The notes: generated by a model not told the origin, from the letters alone. Shown: positions 1 through 13,100, counted from the stretch's first letter. The stretch: DNA of 64,000 nt from Sipunculus nudus (GCA_026874595.1 CM049316.1:74613176-74677175), one strand, 5' to 3'. A program made the numbers and translations.

Positions 1-842
1 ATGTGTTGCTACATAGCATACACCAACGTAACAGTAAAGGTATATAATTCATTGTAGAAAACATTTGCCTGACATTTACTTACGTAACCATTTTGTATCA
101 ATCGATTAATTCTCGCTTTACTTTAAATTTAATATTTTTTTATTATAATTATTTTATGTTTGTGTCATAAAAGCTGCACGTCTAGCCATTATAATCATGT
201 GTTGAACGTCTCTTGACTTTACAGCCAGCAAAATGGGTATGTAATACCTTATTATTAAATTTATTATTCCCGATGCAAAACTGTGTTGTTGTTGTGTGTG
301 TGGATGCGTGCGTTTGAAAAAGAACATGTGCATGAATGCATGACTGTTTCAGGGAATATGCAGATATAGCATTGAAATAAGATACAAGCAGCTTCCCGGT
401 TATTCCATTGGAGAATATGATCCTACGAGCAATAATTAGCTGAATCTTTTACTTTAATAAAAGAATAGTTTTTTATGCTTTTATGTCGTATGGGCCTCGG
501 CATGAACTCGACTGAACTATCGAGTCACTTGTTTCTTCTAAAAACGAACCTCTTCGTATAAGGATCTGTTGGACGGTCGGGAATACTTGTATCAGCTGTG
601 AAACCTTAAAATGAAAATGAGTTACATTTCAAATGAACACTTTTTGTTTACATTTTGCACGCGCATGTTCTGAACATATTACTTATTCTGTGAAGTACCT
701 ACCGCAAAACGCCCATGCTTATGTAATTTGCCTTTAAACACTTCTTAGCAAACGTATTTGAACAGACTATATTGCCTTTTTCACATGCAATATGAATTCC
801 TTCTCCGTTGGTGTATTTAGAAGCCCTGGTGCATTATCGAAC
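1..842. other. AT-rich non-coding DNA; possible micro-exon at 225-236
   Basis: No recognisable gene. The only gene-like signal is a start codon (233-235, AAAATGG context) lying between an acceptor-like TTTACAG and a donor-like GTATGT, so a 12-nt exon holding a start codon is conceivable. The pattern is short enough to arise by chance and no continuing reading frame was identified. Confidence 0.3.
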
Positions 843-845
843 TTA

Positions 846-1219
846 ATGCCAGTTTACACAGTGCGATTTTTCCTTACGACTGTCGCATGCGACCATCGTA
901 TGCTACAAAATCGCACCGTGTAAACTGACTGTACACGATTTTCAGTCGCGTGCGACTCGCTTGCGATGTAGTATTCTTATCGTAACTGATCTATTTCATG
1001 CGTTTTTTTTTTAATGTGATTTCGGCAAGCGAACAAATAGAAAAGTGAATATAGGTCACGTGCTTATTCCTCACACTAACTTTAAAGTTCCCTGTGCCAC
1101 AGAGTGATGAAGTAGCATGAGACACAGATCGCACCGTGTCAACCGAGAGTTGGATCCGACACAAAATTGTATGCGATATCGCATGCGATGTTGAAAAATC
1201 GCACCGTGTAAACTGTCAT
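846..1219. mobile_element. PIF/Harbinger-type MITE with TTA target duplication
   Basis: Seen: inverted ends of about 27 bp (left ATGCCAGTTTACACAGTGCG, right reverse complement ATGACAGTTTACACGGTGCG) with two mismatches. Both ends sit exactly against a direct TTA (843-845 and 1220-1222). The interior is dense in GCGA/TCGC motifs, with further copies of ATCGCACCGTGT near 907 and 1128. Known: three-base TWA duplications are typical of PIF/Harbinger. The element has no coding capacity, so it would need a transposase in trans. Confidence 0.85.
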
Positions 1220-1294
1220 TTAGAATTCAATGACCACAAACATTAACCAGCCGAGTCGTACTCTGGTGAATCCGATTCTGCACAGTGTGCTATC

Positions 1295-1807
1295 ACAGGC
1301 GCTTGAATTGCTATTGGTGTTTAATTTATTCCTTTTCTTGGTCATTTCCTTATAACTATTGTTTATCTGACATTTTCCTGGCGTTTTTTTCTCACTGTAT
1401 GGTTTATCTCTTCATTATTTACTTAATATTTGAGATAGGCTGGCAAGAAGCACCCGTTGTTAGACCCGACAGCTAGGCATAGCAACCGAGGACGCACTTT
1501 CTGATTGGCTGGTATGTCTACTACTGGAGTCATGAGATGGTGACACCGCTGACGTAACAATGGCTCAGCCAATCACGCATGTACTCCTAATTTAGCCTGA
1601 AACCGATGTGCCATGGCTGTCGGCTCTGACAATTAACGGGGGCATCTTGCCAGCCGCTCTCAAATATTAAGTAAATAATAAAGAGATGGACCATATAGTG
1701 CGAAAAACGCGGGGAAAATGCCAGATAAGTAATAGTTATAAGGAAATGAACCAGAAAGGGAACAAATTAAACCGATATCTATACTAATAGCAATTCAAGC
1801 GCCTGTG
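1295..1807. mobile_element. Foldback MITE with 8-bp target duplication (hAT-like)
   Basis: The outer roughly 165-170 bases on each side (1295-1460 and 1640-1807) are imperfect reverse complements, starting at CACAGGCGCTTGAATTGCTA. The direct repeat GTGCTATC flanks it at 1287-1294 and 1808-1815. The middle also folds back, with inverted CCAAT-like TGATTGGCTG motifs near 1501 and 1567. Eight-base duplications are typical of hAT elements; class assignment is inference because no transposase is present. A 63-residue reading frame in the left arm is an accident of the arm. Confidence 0.8.
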
Positions 1808-1815
1808 GTGCTATC

Positions 1816-2812
1816 GAATGTATTAAGTAATTCAGCGCTAGTTAGTGTTCTTACCTGTAATAGAAATCATTATTCGATCTATTTTTGTTTTGTTATTATC
1901 ACTTGGAACTCGTTTGAGTATGGTTGTTGTTATTTTACTTTGCCCTCATCTTTGCTATTGTGCAATTCAGACATGTTCTGGAATAAACTTCAGTAACCTG
2001 AGTTACCTTGTTTGAACACCAGACGTCGCTGTTACATTAACGTAACTAACATATAAAATATTAATATTAAGTTTGATGAAAAATGTTAAAAAAAAGTGCT
2101 ACATTCTGTCATATTCTAATAACTTGGATTCTTGTTGCCACAGGCTACCATGTATATTTATAAGCTGAATGCACATAATTGAAAACGGACATCTTGGTAA
2201 AGATATTCTTGCTTCTGGTATTATGTAAAATTTGTAATATTGTAAAAAAAAAAATGGAATATGGTGATTATCTCTATAAACACTACCGCGGGTATATAAA
2301 TATTGGATTGCTTCGAAAATGCTTCAAGCGTTAAAACAAGGACCAATTAGAGAAAATTTAATATTATATGGTAAGACCTGGTTGTTAATTGAATTCTACT
2401 GTGGTCCTAAGGATGTAGGTGCCCTTCACTGCCACCTGCAGATAGGATGTCAACATCATTTACCAACAAGCCAGCGGCAAAGGAAAAACCTGGCTGACAG
2501 CTTACTTAACTAATTAAGGCTGTAATTTGTCTGGCTGCACACTGAGGATGGTTGAATGTCAAGATGAACTAGCGAGGAATTTTCATTGAATTTTGCTTGT
2601 ATCAGTGAGCACATCATCTTATATAAAACGTGGCCCAAAAGGCTGTCTCAACTTCCAGCTGTAGGAATTAATCCGTTCCGCAAACAAGATATTAACAGGT
2701 TTGCTGTATAATGAGCATGTTTGATTCAAGAAATTGTTCTGTATTCTTGTCTTTGTCCTTTGCCGGCATTACAGTATCTTATTGCATACATACATATATT
2801 ACATATATTACA

Positions 2813-2858
<46 letters not shown>

Positions 2859-3229
2859 GAAGTTTTGCTTTAAACTTCGATATTCATTTTACAACTTTAA
2901 AACTATAAACAAGAAAAAAGTTCTCTTATTAATCATTTGTTCGGGGTGCATTATCTTCAGTTCCTTAGTTATTCTATGATAGATTGAGAAATAACTTCAG
3001 TGAGATAGAAATTTCGTTATTTTTCTACGTATAAATATTTACCTGCAGATGAGTATTCTTAAATCAAACTTGATGTAAACATGACTAATGTTCTCACTTT
3101 TAATATTACTTTCGTAAACTAATTTTCTTAGCAAATTTATAATGTTTGGATAATTTTCCCACGGACAAAGTCGGTTGGGGTCCTGGGGGGGGGGGCATTA
3201 CCAATTAAGGCAGCCCCTTGATATTTATT
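1816..3229. other. Non-coding AT-rich spacer
   Basis: No gene seen. It holds an (AT)n tract at 2820-2855 and a G-run near 3185-3196. The short open frame at 2319-2513 has no recognisable motif. Confidence 0.5.
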
Positions 3230-3390
3230 AATTATATATATATTTATTTTACATTGACATATAATTAGTATATTATAACTTATCTAGGCGGCCATCTCCA
3301 TGGCTCAGGTGATGGCATTCGGAAGTGTCTGGAGGTGAAGGAAACCGGAGAACCCGGATAAAACCCTGAACGGGCCACTACAACACACAC
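3230..3390 (+). repeat. Dispersed repeat R, copy 1 (GGAAACCGGAGAACCCGG core)
   Basis: Aligns over about 150 bases with 47217-47368 in the same orientation. Both copies share an AT-rich leader with TTTATTTATTTTACAT-like text, then CATCTCCATGGCTCAG, the core GGAAACCGGAGAACCCGG and ACGGGCCACTAC. It is a dispersed non-coding repeat; the TGGCTCAG block resembles a tRNA A box, but no clear B box was seen, so SINE origin is unproven. Confidence 0.7.
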
Positions 3391-4380
3391 ATATTCAATA
3401 TTCACAGTCATATATATGACTGTGTGAATATATAATACTTTGAAAATTGAATACTTTAATAAATAATAATATTTGCTCCTAAAGGTGTACTTCAGACAAA
3501 GTAGATTTAGAAATCATATATAAAGTTGTATGTATTTCATAGGATCTTGTTCACTAATTTTGCAAAAGTTGGTTGTGCGGTTAAATCCGTTTTAATGTTG
3601 TTTGGATAGTTTCATTTTGTAGAAACGGCGTTTCCTTGTGATTACAGCTAAGTGTGAAAATTGTTATAAACTTCACCAAGGCGTCTGTGATTTCAATTGA
3701 ATATGGATGATTCGATAAGATTTTATTTGTATCTTAATAACAACATGCAATGCTCCTCTTTGGAATAAAAGAGCTACAGCCTCCGTTATCGGGTGTGTTT
3801 TGTCTGGCTTTATATATGAAGTCGTTCACCGGAATAGCAATCACGCATGTCTCAAGGTACACATTGCGTCTTGTGAGATATTGCAAAAGCCAATAAGATT
3901 TTACAATACAGGGATCTTCTGTTGATTAAACAGAACTGGGTCAGTAGTTTTGACACACCTACCAGTCGTTGGTAGTGACCTATTGCCAGCCACGTGTTAC
4001 GGCTGATGATGGATTTCCAAATTAAGGGAAATGGCTTTTAAATCAAAACTTTATTTTGTGACTGATCATAATTCTGTCACCGTTTCTGGTTTATGGATAT
4101 CCATAGGACCATCGAATTCAAATTACATTATTAAGATGTTGAAATTACGACTAGCACTAGAAAATACTGGCCGACGTTCCATTAAATGTGTCAGTGTGTT
4201 TCTGTGCGTGTGGAGGTAGAAGGCCTCAAGAGCTCCGAGATCTGTTGCCCTTAATTGATTACTCCACGAGCAAAGCTTGTGCTATGTTATCTATGTATTT
4301 TATAATACGGAACCTAATATTAACAGATCACGTATGCGTGGCGAACATAAACTCTCATGGAGATAAAAAAAATCAGATTC
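3391..4380. other. Non-coding spacer
   Basis: No gene, RNA or recognisable repeat. Two overlapping short frames at 4031-4385 show no domain. Confidence 0.5.
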
Positions 4381-5178
4381 TGTAACACTAGGCAGCGTGA
4401 AATGTCTAGGGGAATGAATAAAGAAGTCAATTTTTTTGTTGTTAAAAAATAACTATAATTTATTCTTAAATCAACCCTACCATTTCAATACACTAAATCA
4501 ATACAATTACACAGTACAACAACAGTATAATAGCAAATCAATATAATCACACAGCATAATAAACAAAGTGTACAGTACCTGGATACCACCACTGTCAAAG
4601 CGACAAGTCCTTTAGAATGTATATATCAGATGAACAGTTCACACAAATCTTCTTAGAGAATAACAGTCCAATGTAATCACAAAATCAATTTACTGTAATC
4701 CAAAGTGAAATCCTGGCAGTGATCCGAAAGCAAACTGAAGACTATATAAAATCCGTCACAAATTAAGAAGAAAAGCTATAATTGCTGCACTTTTCGGAAA
4801 AGGTCCACAACTGACTTACACGCTTCTGTGTCGGCTGGAATATTTCTCTCGTCTCTCCCGGCTCTAAAACACAGCCCCTTTTTTATAACTTTCACCTCAA
4901 GCCGAGAACTTTCCATTTCTCGAACAATCCAAAGAACCTAGCATGATAAACAGTACACACGCGTTACAGGACACATCTAGAACAACATCGCTGTGTTTCT
5001 ACATATTAGGGTTCACACGCGGGCCGGCCCGGCTCGGCCAGACGATAAAACTCCAGACTAGCATGGCCGCTGTTAACACGTCAGACCCCACGCGTAGGCC
5101 GGGCTATGCCGTCATGGCAACGGCCAATGCTAGCGCTGCACATACACATACAATAACAGAGACATCTGTAACACTACA
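4381..5178 (-). mobile_element. Probable solo LTR, minus orientation
   Basis: Read on the minus strand, the segment opens TGTAGTGTTACA and closes TAGTGTTACA, so it has TG...CA ends. A TATA-like box (TTATAAAAAAGGGG, complement of about 4874-4890) lies near the middle, and an AATAAA signal (complement of 4459-4464) lies about 80 bases before the end. That order matches U3-R-U5. No internal retroelement domains or second LTR follow. A clean 4-6 bp target duplication is not visible; instead TCTGTAACACTA occurs directly repeated at both edges, so the exact borders are uncertain. Confidence 0.55.
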
Positions 5179-6029
5179 TTGACACTTTTTTGTTTTATGA
5201 CAGGCTCCAGGGAGGTATTTTAATATCGATTATCTGTCCTGTTCGCCGATCGATCATAAACAATGTCAATATTTTTTATAAAAAGAGTATAAAAACTATC
5301 TAAACACCTGAAGCAACGCAGCAATGGGTGAGCAATGGATTTTTTTTATAAAGGCTAATTATCTGTTAATTCATTACACCGGCCTTAATATGTTATTCAC
5401 ACATTCACATTTTACTTCTTGAAATAGATTTGTCGATGTTAACTTAATATCATTGTAAAAGCAGTAAAAGTCTTAAATTAGTAGAAAACCAGCATATGCC
5501 ATAAGTAGACATAAAGCGAAGAACATAAATTTAAGCCATGCCATTTTTATGGTAATGAAGAGAGGGCAAATAAAAATTATACAAATACATGCATGGGTTC
5601 AGTCGGCTTTTTAAGAAACGAGGCCCATATTCAGTGGTACTTTATAACGAAAATTGGTTTATCTATTGGTACTCAGGAGTTCGTGCGTTCCTTGTTAAAA
5701 ACGTAACAAAAGAAAGAACAAAAGAAAGTGGAGATAATGTAGTCCCTTTGTCTATGATTGCCAGTCCAAAGAAGACATTCAAGGTCAAGTTGATTTGTGA
5801 AAAAAACTACCGTTTTTTTCCTAAGAGGTTAAAGTATTTGGGTACTTACGAGTTCATAAGTGGTTACTGTTGGACTTATTGTTTTCGTCTATATTAAACA
5901 TTTATGATCTGTGGCTAAATTGTAAAAAGATAAGGCAAAAAATAAAACGTGGCATACTTCTCTTAATGGATTTTGTTAACCTTAAATAAATAATAACCAA
6001 CCATACGCCACTCACAGGTTAACAAAGAT
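5179..6029. other. Non-coding spacer
   Basis: No recognisable gene. A 102-residue frame at 5589-5897 has no domain, signal peptide or splice context I can recognise. Confidence 0.5.
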
Positions 6030-6357
6030 ACAAACATAACGCCACTCATAGAGCACACAGCGCCACCAGCGGAACGTCACTCGTGACAGAAACACACTGC
6101 CACCAACGTAGCGTCTTTTACAGAGCACACATCGCCACCAACGTAATGTCACTCACAGAACACACACCGCCACCAGCGGAACGTCACTCTAAGAGCACAA
6201 ACCGCCACCAACGTAACGTCACTCACAGAGCACACACCGCCACCAACGTAACGTTACTCACAGAGCACACACCGCCACCAACGTAATGTCACTCGCAGAG
6301 CATACACCGCCACCAACGAAACGTCACTCACAGAGAACACAATGCCACCAACGTCAG
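6030..6357 (+). repeat. 35-bp minisatellite
   Basis: The unit contains CGCCACCAACGTAACGTCAC followed by TCACAGAGCACAC. Occurrences of CGCCACC at 6133, 6168, 6203, 6238 and 6273 are spaced exactly 35 bases; flanking units are more degenerate. Because 35 is not a multiple of three, the open frame crossing it is not a repeat protein. Confidence 0.92.
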
Positions 6358-7835
6358 ATATTTTGTGTTGATAATCAAAATACATAGTGACGTTTACCCT
6401 TTCAAGACTCACTTTATTCGGTCATGAGAGTCATGACGATTATTCCTGTATTTGACTGGTATCTATACAAGATGAGAAGAGACAGAAAATATATATGTAT
6501 AAACCATTTTTTTTTTATTTTCAAAGACGATGGCACGAAGCCCGAATGGAGACCTATTGCCGTTAACCCTCATTTTATCAGGATTACTGTTATCTGGTAA
6601 TTCTTCTGCACCTGTACACTGAAGCATACAAATATGAAATACCTGTTGAACCACAGACTTGCGAGCAAATGATTGTCTCCTTACTACCAGATGTATACAT
6701 AAGATGGATAAAATGTCAAATGGATCTGATCTTCTTTGTGACACATACACATTACGTTAAAGAACATCTATAAAAAAATTTTCTGAAGATGGTACTGTTT
6801 ATTGACTGAGATTGGAGAGACAATAAGAAAAGAACTATAAATAATATTTAAGACTAATAGAACATTTTATGGAATTGTAGAAATAATCCAGACTTTCTTA
6901 CCTTTAATAAAGACACCGGAGCGAGTCTAAGGTGATTATCGGTAAACACATCTCGTCGGACGAGCATGTCAAAATTTTTAATCAATGTGTTAAAAGAGAA
7001 CCAGCCCTGAACCTTTCTATTTATAAAACACAAAATCGTTTTTCGAACTGAAGCCGTTATTTCCCCTTATATACGCCACAGGCATGCAAACAAATTATAG
7101 CAACTATGTTTGAACCCCAATATAAAAGTACATTATATACATACAATATATTTATATATTCTTTTCTAATAACACAGTTTAATTGTCATATAGTAACTGC
7201 AGCACTTAAGGAAGGAATATAAATTATTTCTGTGACCCACAAGTCACTTTAACATGCAGAGTGCTTTTCGTTTCCCTTTTCTTGAGTTGTGTGTTATGTT
7301 TTATAGACGATGATACATGGCGTAGTGTTCTCTCAACGCAGTCGGCCTCTGCAGGTTTCCGTTGTGTAAGTAAAAGAAGTAAACGGAAATAGGAAACCAG
7401 AAGCAGGGAAAAGAAAAATTAAAGCAGATGACAAGAAAACTAAAATTGATTCCGGAAAAGGATATTTTATGATGGTGGCGTGACCTGGGGGCTATGCGTT
7501 TCAACACGATGAGCTAGAAAAAATATGGTGTTGAGCTAAGAAACCCATCATCATGTTACCAGTATAACACTAGAAAATCATCCAGCTTGGTGCCAAATTG
7601 ACTTAAGAAAACCTGACCTAAATTGACGCCATCCCATGCGGCCGAAATAAATTAAGAACAGGTAATTAATATTGAAAACGCCGCGGCACGAGAAAGGCTT
7701 GTCGACGGAGCCATAAACCCAGAGTAATGCATGGTTAATAAATATATCGAGAAGAGCTCGTAAAATGGCTGATGAATAGTTTCAACGGCCATGTTTGTTG
7801 TTAATAGATGTAAACTAAAAGAAACCCAAACTGCT
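6358..7835. other. Non-coding spacer
   Basis: No supported gene. Short minus-strand frames at 6463-6750 and 7301-7507 carry no motif and lie in ordinary AT-rich sequence. Confidence 0.5.
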
Positions 7836-8060
7836 AGGCTTCCCTGATCAGGAGTTGAGTACAGGACTCAAAGCCGGGAGATCGTGAGTTCGAATATAAG
7901 CCGAGGCGGTGAAATTTTTCCACAGTCGGCCCCACTCAGGGTGAGTGCTCTGCAAGCTTAATGGGAAGGTCTTGTCCAAGAGCCGGGCTTCACTCATAAA
8001 GAAATGCGCCTTTCGGGTGACACGACCGAGTAATGGGGTAGATTAAACACCAGGATATAA
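7836..8060 (+). repeat. tRNA-headed SINE, full-length-like copy
   Basis: The head GGCTTCCCTGATCAGGAGTT is a decayed A-box region and GAGTTCGAATA (7886-7896) matches a pol III B box. The head is followed by a non-tRNA body ending near GATTAAACACCAGGATATAA. The same head and body occur in truncated form at 21121-21215, and the 3' body occurs inverted at 18293-18385. It is not a functional tRNA: no intact cloverleaf is seen. Confidence 0.75.
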
Positions 8061-8847
8061 ATGAGAGAAAGTGTTTAATACTGCCCTGTCACTTAGTCAG
8101 ACACCGGAATGGAATTCTGCATTGTACGTATACAGTTGTATATCCTCCAACAAAAACACAGATAAAAAAGGAAACCAATGAGTTGATGATGTTTGTTATT
8201 TATAAAGAAATGATTCCCATGGTTATATGGTATTGCCAAGACAAGCCGTGTTATTTTTTTTTGTAGAAAATAAAAATGTCCAATGATATTTAAAAAATAC
8301 TGTATTAAGATTTTGAAGTATAGCAATCCACAATTGTGCATAGTTAATTAGTGCCCATGCTAAAAGGAAACCGAATATTGGTTTAGTTTTATGAACTATT
8401 AAGAAATGGGGCTACTAAAAAAACATTCTTCTATTAATTATTTATACTAAGAAGTGTCAGAAATTTTTTAATGGTATTTAATGTATTATTGGGATAATAT
8501 CGTAAATAACTTGAGGTGGGATAAAAATATGGTCCAAAAAGTATAAAATATAGTCGACATTAATATTATCTTATAAATTTTTTAAAAGCGATCATCCAGA
8601 ATTAATTGTTAAAAAAAACCCGCAAAAATGATAATTAAATATCATTAAAATGACTGTGGAAGCACCTCACTGGCTTCTCCTTCCCGTTTTACGAGATTGT
8701 CTTGTCACTTGAATTTCCAGTACATTATCGAGTCCTTCATTAAGAATACATCATAAATTGATTTAAGTATTTGCAGCATAAACAGAGCTACGGGCGAAGG
8801 TCAACAACTAAACATACACCGGGGCAGGCCTGGTGTCTCTGTTTTAA
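8061..8847. other. Non-coding spacer
   Basis: No gene or repeat recognised up to the border of the Harbinger element. The minus-strand frame at 8093-8341 has no recognisable content. Confidence 0.5.
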
Positions 8848-9261
8848 GCTGCGTTTACTTGGTCTGCGGTATATGCGGATTACGGCAGCAGAACGTGGTA
8901 TGCGGAATGCGGTATAAAATCGCGTGGTGCATTTACTTTGCGGTCACAAAAACACTGCGATATGGCCCCATGATATCAAAACCCGCTAAATCGCGCCGCA
9001 TCCGTAGTTCATACATATGATAGGAATGCACAGGAGCAACTCAGGATCGGTATAGCTTTAAATTATTAAAATTAGCTTATTTAGCCGGAATTGACATGAA
9101 ATGGTTATGGTATTTTGCATATTAAATACTAGTATATTATATTATACTGTCCATTTTTTTTTCTGAGTTTCATTTAAACATTAATAGACAATTTATTTAA
9201 AAAGTTTATCTTAATTATAATAAATCTGTATTGTACGTTACGAATCTCTGAAGAACCACTC

Positions 9262-9264
<3 letters not shown>

Positions 9265-9321
<57 letters not shown>
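9265..9321. repeat. (TA)n microsatellite
   Basis: Nearly pure alternating TA tract near the left end of the Harbinger element. Confidence 0.95.
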
Positions 9322-9322
<1 letters not shown>

Positions 9323-9492
9323 AAGTATATAAATGAGTATTCATTGTTGGTAGGAACTTCTCACTATTCGATGGATAGAGTTCCACCACGTCGAAGCCAA
9401 AGAAAGAGCATTGTTGTTTATCTGGAATGTCTTCGAACTATTGGGTGACCGATTTTGGGCTTTTATATATAATAATTATATATTTTACCGGA

Positions 9493-9493
<1 letters not shown>

Positions 9494-9546
<53 letters not shown>

Positions 9547-9551
9547 ATATA
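9494..9551. repeat. (TA)n microsatellite
   Basis: Second TA tract with one interruption (ATTTATA). The frame at 9411-9599 is an Ile-Tyr repeat produced by it. Confidence 0.95.
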
Positions 9552-10154
9552 ATGATCATCTGCCAGAAGAGTGTAAAAGATTTTAACTTTCTTTTTTAAA
9601 TATTACCGTGAAACCGCATAAAATTAAATGTTTAATTTAATTACACTTGCAAATGAAAATGTCCGCTATAGATTGCACAAGACGTCTACATAGTAGTATC
9701 TCTAGAAGCGTAAAAATGGAATGTATGAAACACTTATAAGTAAACGGTTGTTGTTTAGTAAAATACTTAATTTAATTCATTAAAATTCATTTTCTGAAAT
9801 CATATAGATTACACTTGCATGAAAGGATCAGATGAGGAAATACATATTCATATAATTTCAAAGAAATTAAATTTAAATGTATGATGAATATAAATTTGTG
9901 ACTAAACATTTAAAGTTAATCCATTCCTGTTCTTTCGTAGTTTTATGTACCTATATGGGAATAGAACAAGTTGATTTCGTTTGTAAATTGGTACTTTTCA
10001 CCATTGCCACAAGTGAATGAAGTTCTCGGGTCAATAATTATGTTTTGGTCAGTTCCTGTCACGTCCGGTTGGTTCCAGTAAAAAACGGTCAGAGCCGGTG
10101 AATTGTGAAGGCGCAAAAAGACCAGCTCTCAGAGTCACATGACAGGCGTGAAAA

Positions 10155-13100
10155 ATGGCGAACTCCGACAGCACGTGGGACACATCAGAAGAAAAAAAGA
10201 CTCATAGAACTTTGGCAGATCTACCCATGGCTTTACCAACTTACTAGTGGTGTAAATAAGAATGTTACGAAGAGAAATAAGGCGTATAAAGAGATCGGGG
10301 AAGAGCTGAAAAAGCCAGGTAAGGATGTTTCATTTTTCTTGAAGCGACTACTGCTATTAACTTTATGGCTTCAATGTATCATGTTAATGAGGTTCGGTCC
10401 TACAGGCTTGTATAGCGGTTAAGTTAAGACTGGAGATAATTAATTTGGGTGTACTAACTAGGCCCTCTACACTGGTCACAGGAGTTTAATCCCGTGCGTG
10501 CCTATATGTATTTCATTGTGGCGTCCAATGTAGGTGTTTTTATTTCGGGTTGGACCACCTCTACCCAACGCGACTCTCCGAGCTTGGAAGGTGCTTTCCA
10601 ATTTAAATAATAAGTATATGAACTACACATTTAATTAGATATATAGTCAATTTATAAAAGTCAGCCAGAAACAACAGAACTTTTCTATATTTTATATTTT
10701 TGCAGCTTGTTTCATACAATGGAACTTGCCTGAAAAACCACCTATCTAATAAAAACAGCTGTCTATTAAGACAACTGTTGTGTGAGCCAAAACTGACTTG
10801 TCTAAAAAGACCACCTATGAATTAAGGCCAGAATTGGCTATCCTCAAGATTGGTCTTGTGATACAGGTTTTACTGTATTTAACTAATTAGGTTCTTTCTT
10901 ATCTTTCTTATCATAGGTAATAATCAATATTTTAATTCAGTGGTATAAAACCGTTTTTTTAACAGCTGATGTTATCAAAACAAGAATTGAATCTCTTCGG
11001 AGACAGTACAACAAAGCAAAAGAACCTCCCAAGAGTGGCAGTGGTGGAACAAGGAAACTCACTTCCAGACCAGTTTGGATTCTTGAGCATATGGCATGGA
11101 TTGGAGACTACGTGAAGAAGAGGGAATCAAAGTCTAACATGGTTAACTATTACTGTTTGTTTTAATAATTGAATAATTATTAATTATAATTGTAACAATA
11201 CCACTTTTTATTCCATTTCCCAACTTCCAAATAAAATAAGATGGTACAATACAAGCACTTCACAAGTGATATTATCGAGTGCATATAAAATGAAAAGGAA
11301 TCATGTTTAGATATGTGCAATATACTTTAATAATACAAACATATAGACAACATTACAAACATGTCAGGATATCTCGTAGACTCTTTTCCATGTTTTTGGT
11401 GTAGATTTATAAAAAAAGAGGATAATAACGGTAAGTGTGAAGTTTGTTAGGAAAATAGTCTAAGGTTTGGAACTGGGGGGTGGGCGATATTATGTAAGAA
11501 GAGGGGGCAGTCTGAGACTTTATAAGATCAAAATTTTAATGTACCAAACTGGATAGTAACACTTGGTAACTACATGCTCTGCTATTTCTCTTAAATAAGT
11601 ACCGCTACTAGCAGTACTTTCCTTACAGTAGATCGATACAATACCACGAATGGTTGAAGATGCCCTATTACATATAGTTAAAATCCCTGAAGATACTTCT
11701 TTGATAATTATTAAATGTATGACTATTTCTTTGATCTATTCAGGTGAATAACATGAGATAAGATCATTGAATCTTGCCATGGCACTGAACCAACAGCCGA
11801 GTTAAGATATGCAGCATATGCCTCTCTCAAGGCCTTTACCCTTATAGCAGAATTTCTAATCCTTGTGGGTTCAAGCTCAAACATGCACCCTTTATCATTT
11901 CTCCAGTCCCCCGGTCTAACAGATGTGTCTGCATGTTCTGCATCAGCCAAACCACAATAGATGTATACGTGTGACCTTTGAATTCTGAGCAAGTTATGAA
12001 GGGCACAGGCAGCTAGGCATAGCACCTCCACTACATCAGGATCTAAACTTATCTTTGTCAGAGAGATTCTGAATCTATTGGCTAAAATGCCAAAGGCATT
12101 TTCGACTATTCTACGCCCTCAGCACAATCTATAATTATAGACTGCTTGTTCCTTTGTCATTTTTTCTCCTAGCGATCTTGGATAGGGCTTTAACATATAA
12201 TCAGAGAGGGGAAAAGCGTCGTCAGCCACAAAAAAATAGGGAAACACTAGATCTGTCTGACTTAAAACTTCTTGCTCAGGGAGCTTTATGGTGCCTTCGT
12301 CAAGTCCCCGTTTCAATACGGAGTGGGCAAACCCACCACCATCAGCTACCCTTCCGTTGGTTCCCGCAACAACGAAGTTAAATCTATAGTCAGAATCGAC
12401 TAGAGCCAATAAAACAATACTAAAACTGCCCTTGTAATTAAAATATTTCGAGCCACTTTTGTCTGGTGCCTTGATTACAATATGTTTTCCGTCCAAGGCT
12501 CCGCAGCAATGAGGTACATTCCATCTGTCGTTAAAGCCTTTAGCGATTCCATGCCACTCTGATTCATCTGAAGGTGTCTGAAATAAAGGAAAAATTCTTT
12601 ATAAAACAAACCTGAAATTGTAGGTATGTCTGCGTATTAGGATATAATATCTTCTTATTGCTCTGTTTCAGGATGAAACTGAATCACTTGAATATAAAGA
12701 GGATCACACCGAGGACAATCAAGGTGACAACAGTGATGATTCCGAAACTGCATCTGAAATAGGAACTCCGGGATCCAATCCAACCCCGCCACCTGGTAAC
12801 AACTTCATGTTTACCAGAAAACCACAACCGAGGCCAAAATATGGACAGAAAAGAAAGAAGCCTGATGATAATACCAGCAAAGAGCGCATGAGAATTATGG
12901 AATCGTTGGTCAGATCAATAGAAGACGATAAGGAAGAGCCTGAAGAACAAATTACAGCCCGGTATTGGGCCAAAGAGTTGACCAAAATCAAGGATGATTA
13001 CATGAGACACAAGGCCGAGTACGAGATAAATCAAATTCTCTTTGAGGCCAAAGTTGGTTCTCTTGAGGGGAGACCACGGAGATCGTCATGCACTGATCAA

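Noticed and set aside
5589-5897. 102-residue frame as a host gene
   Set aside because: No domain, no splice context, and composition typical of AT-rich background.
12154-12381. 75-residue plus-strand frame
   Set aside because: Antisense of transposase exon 4; likewise the frames at 12719-13299 in other phases shadow MADF exon 3.
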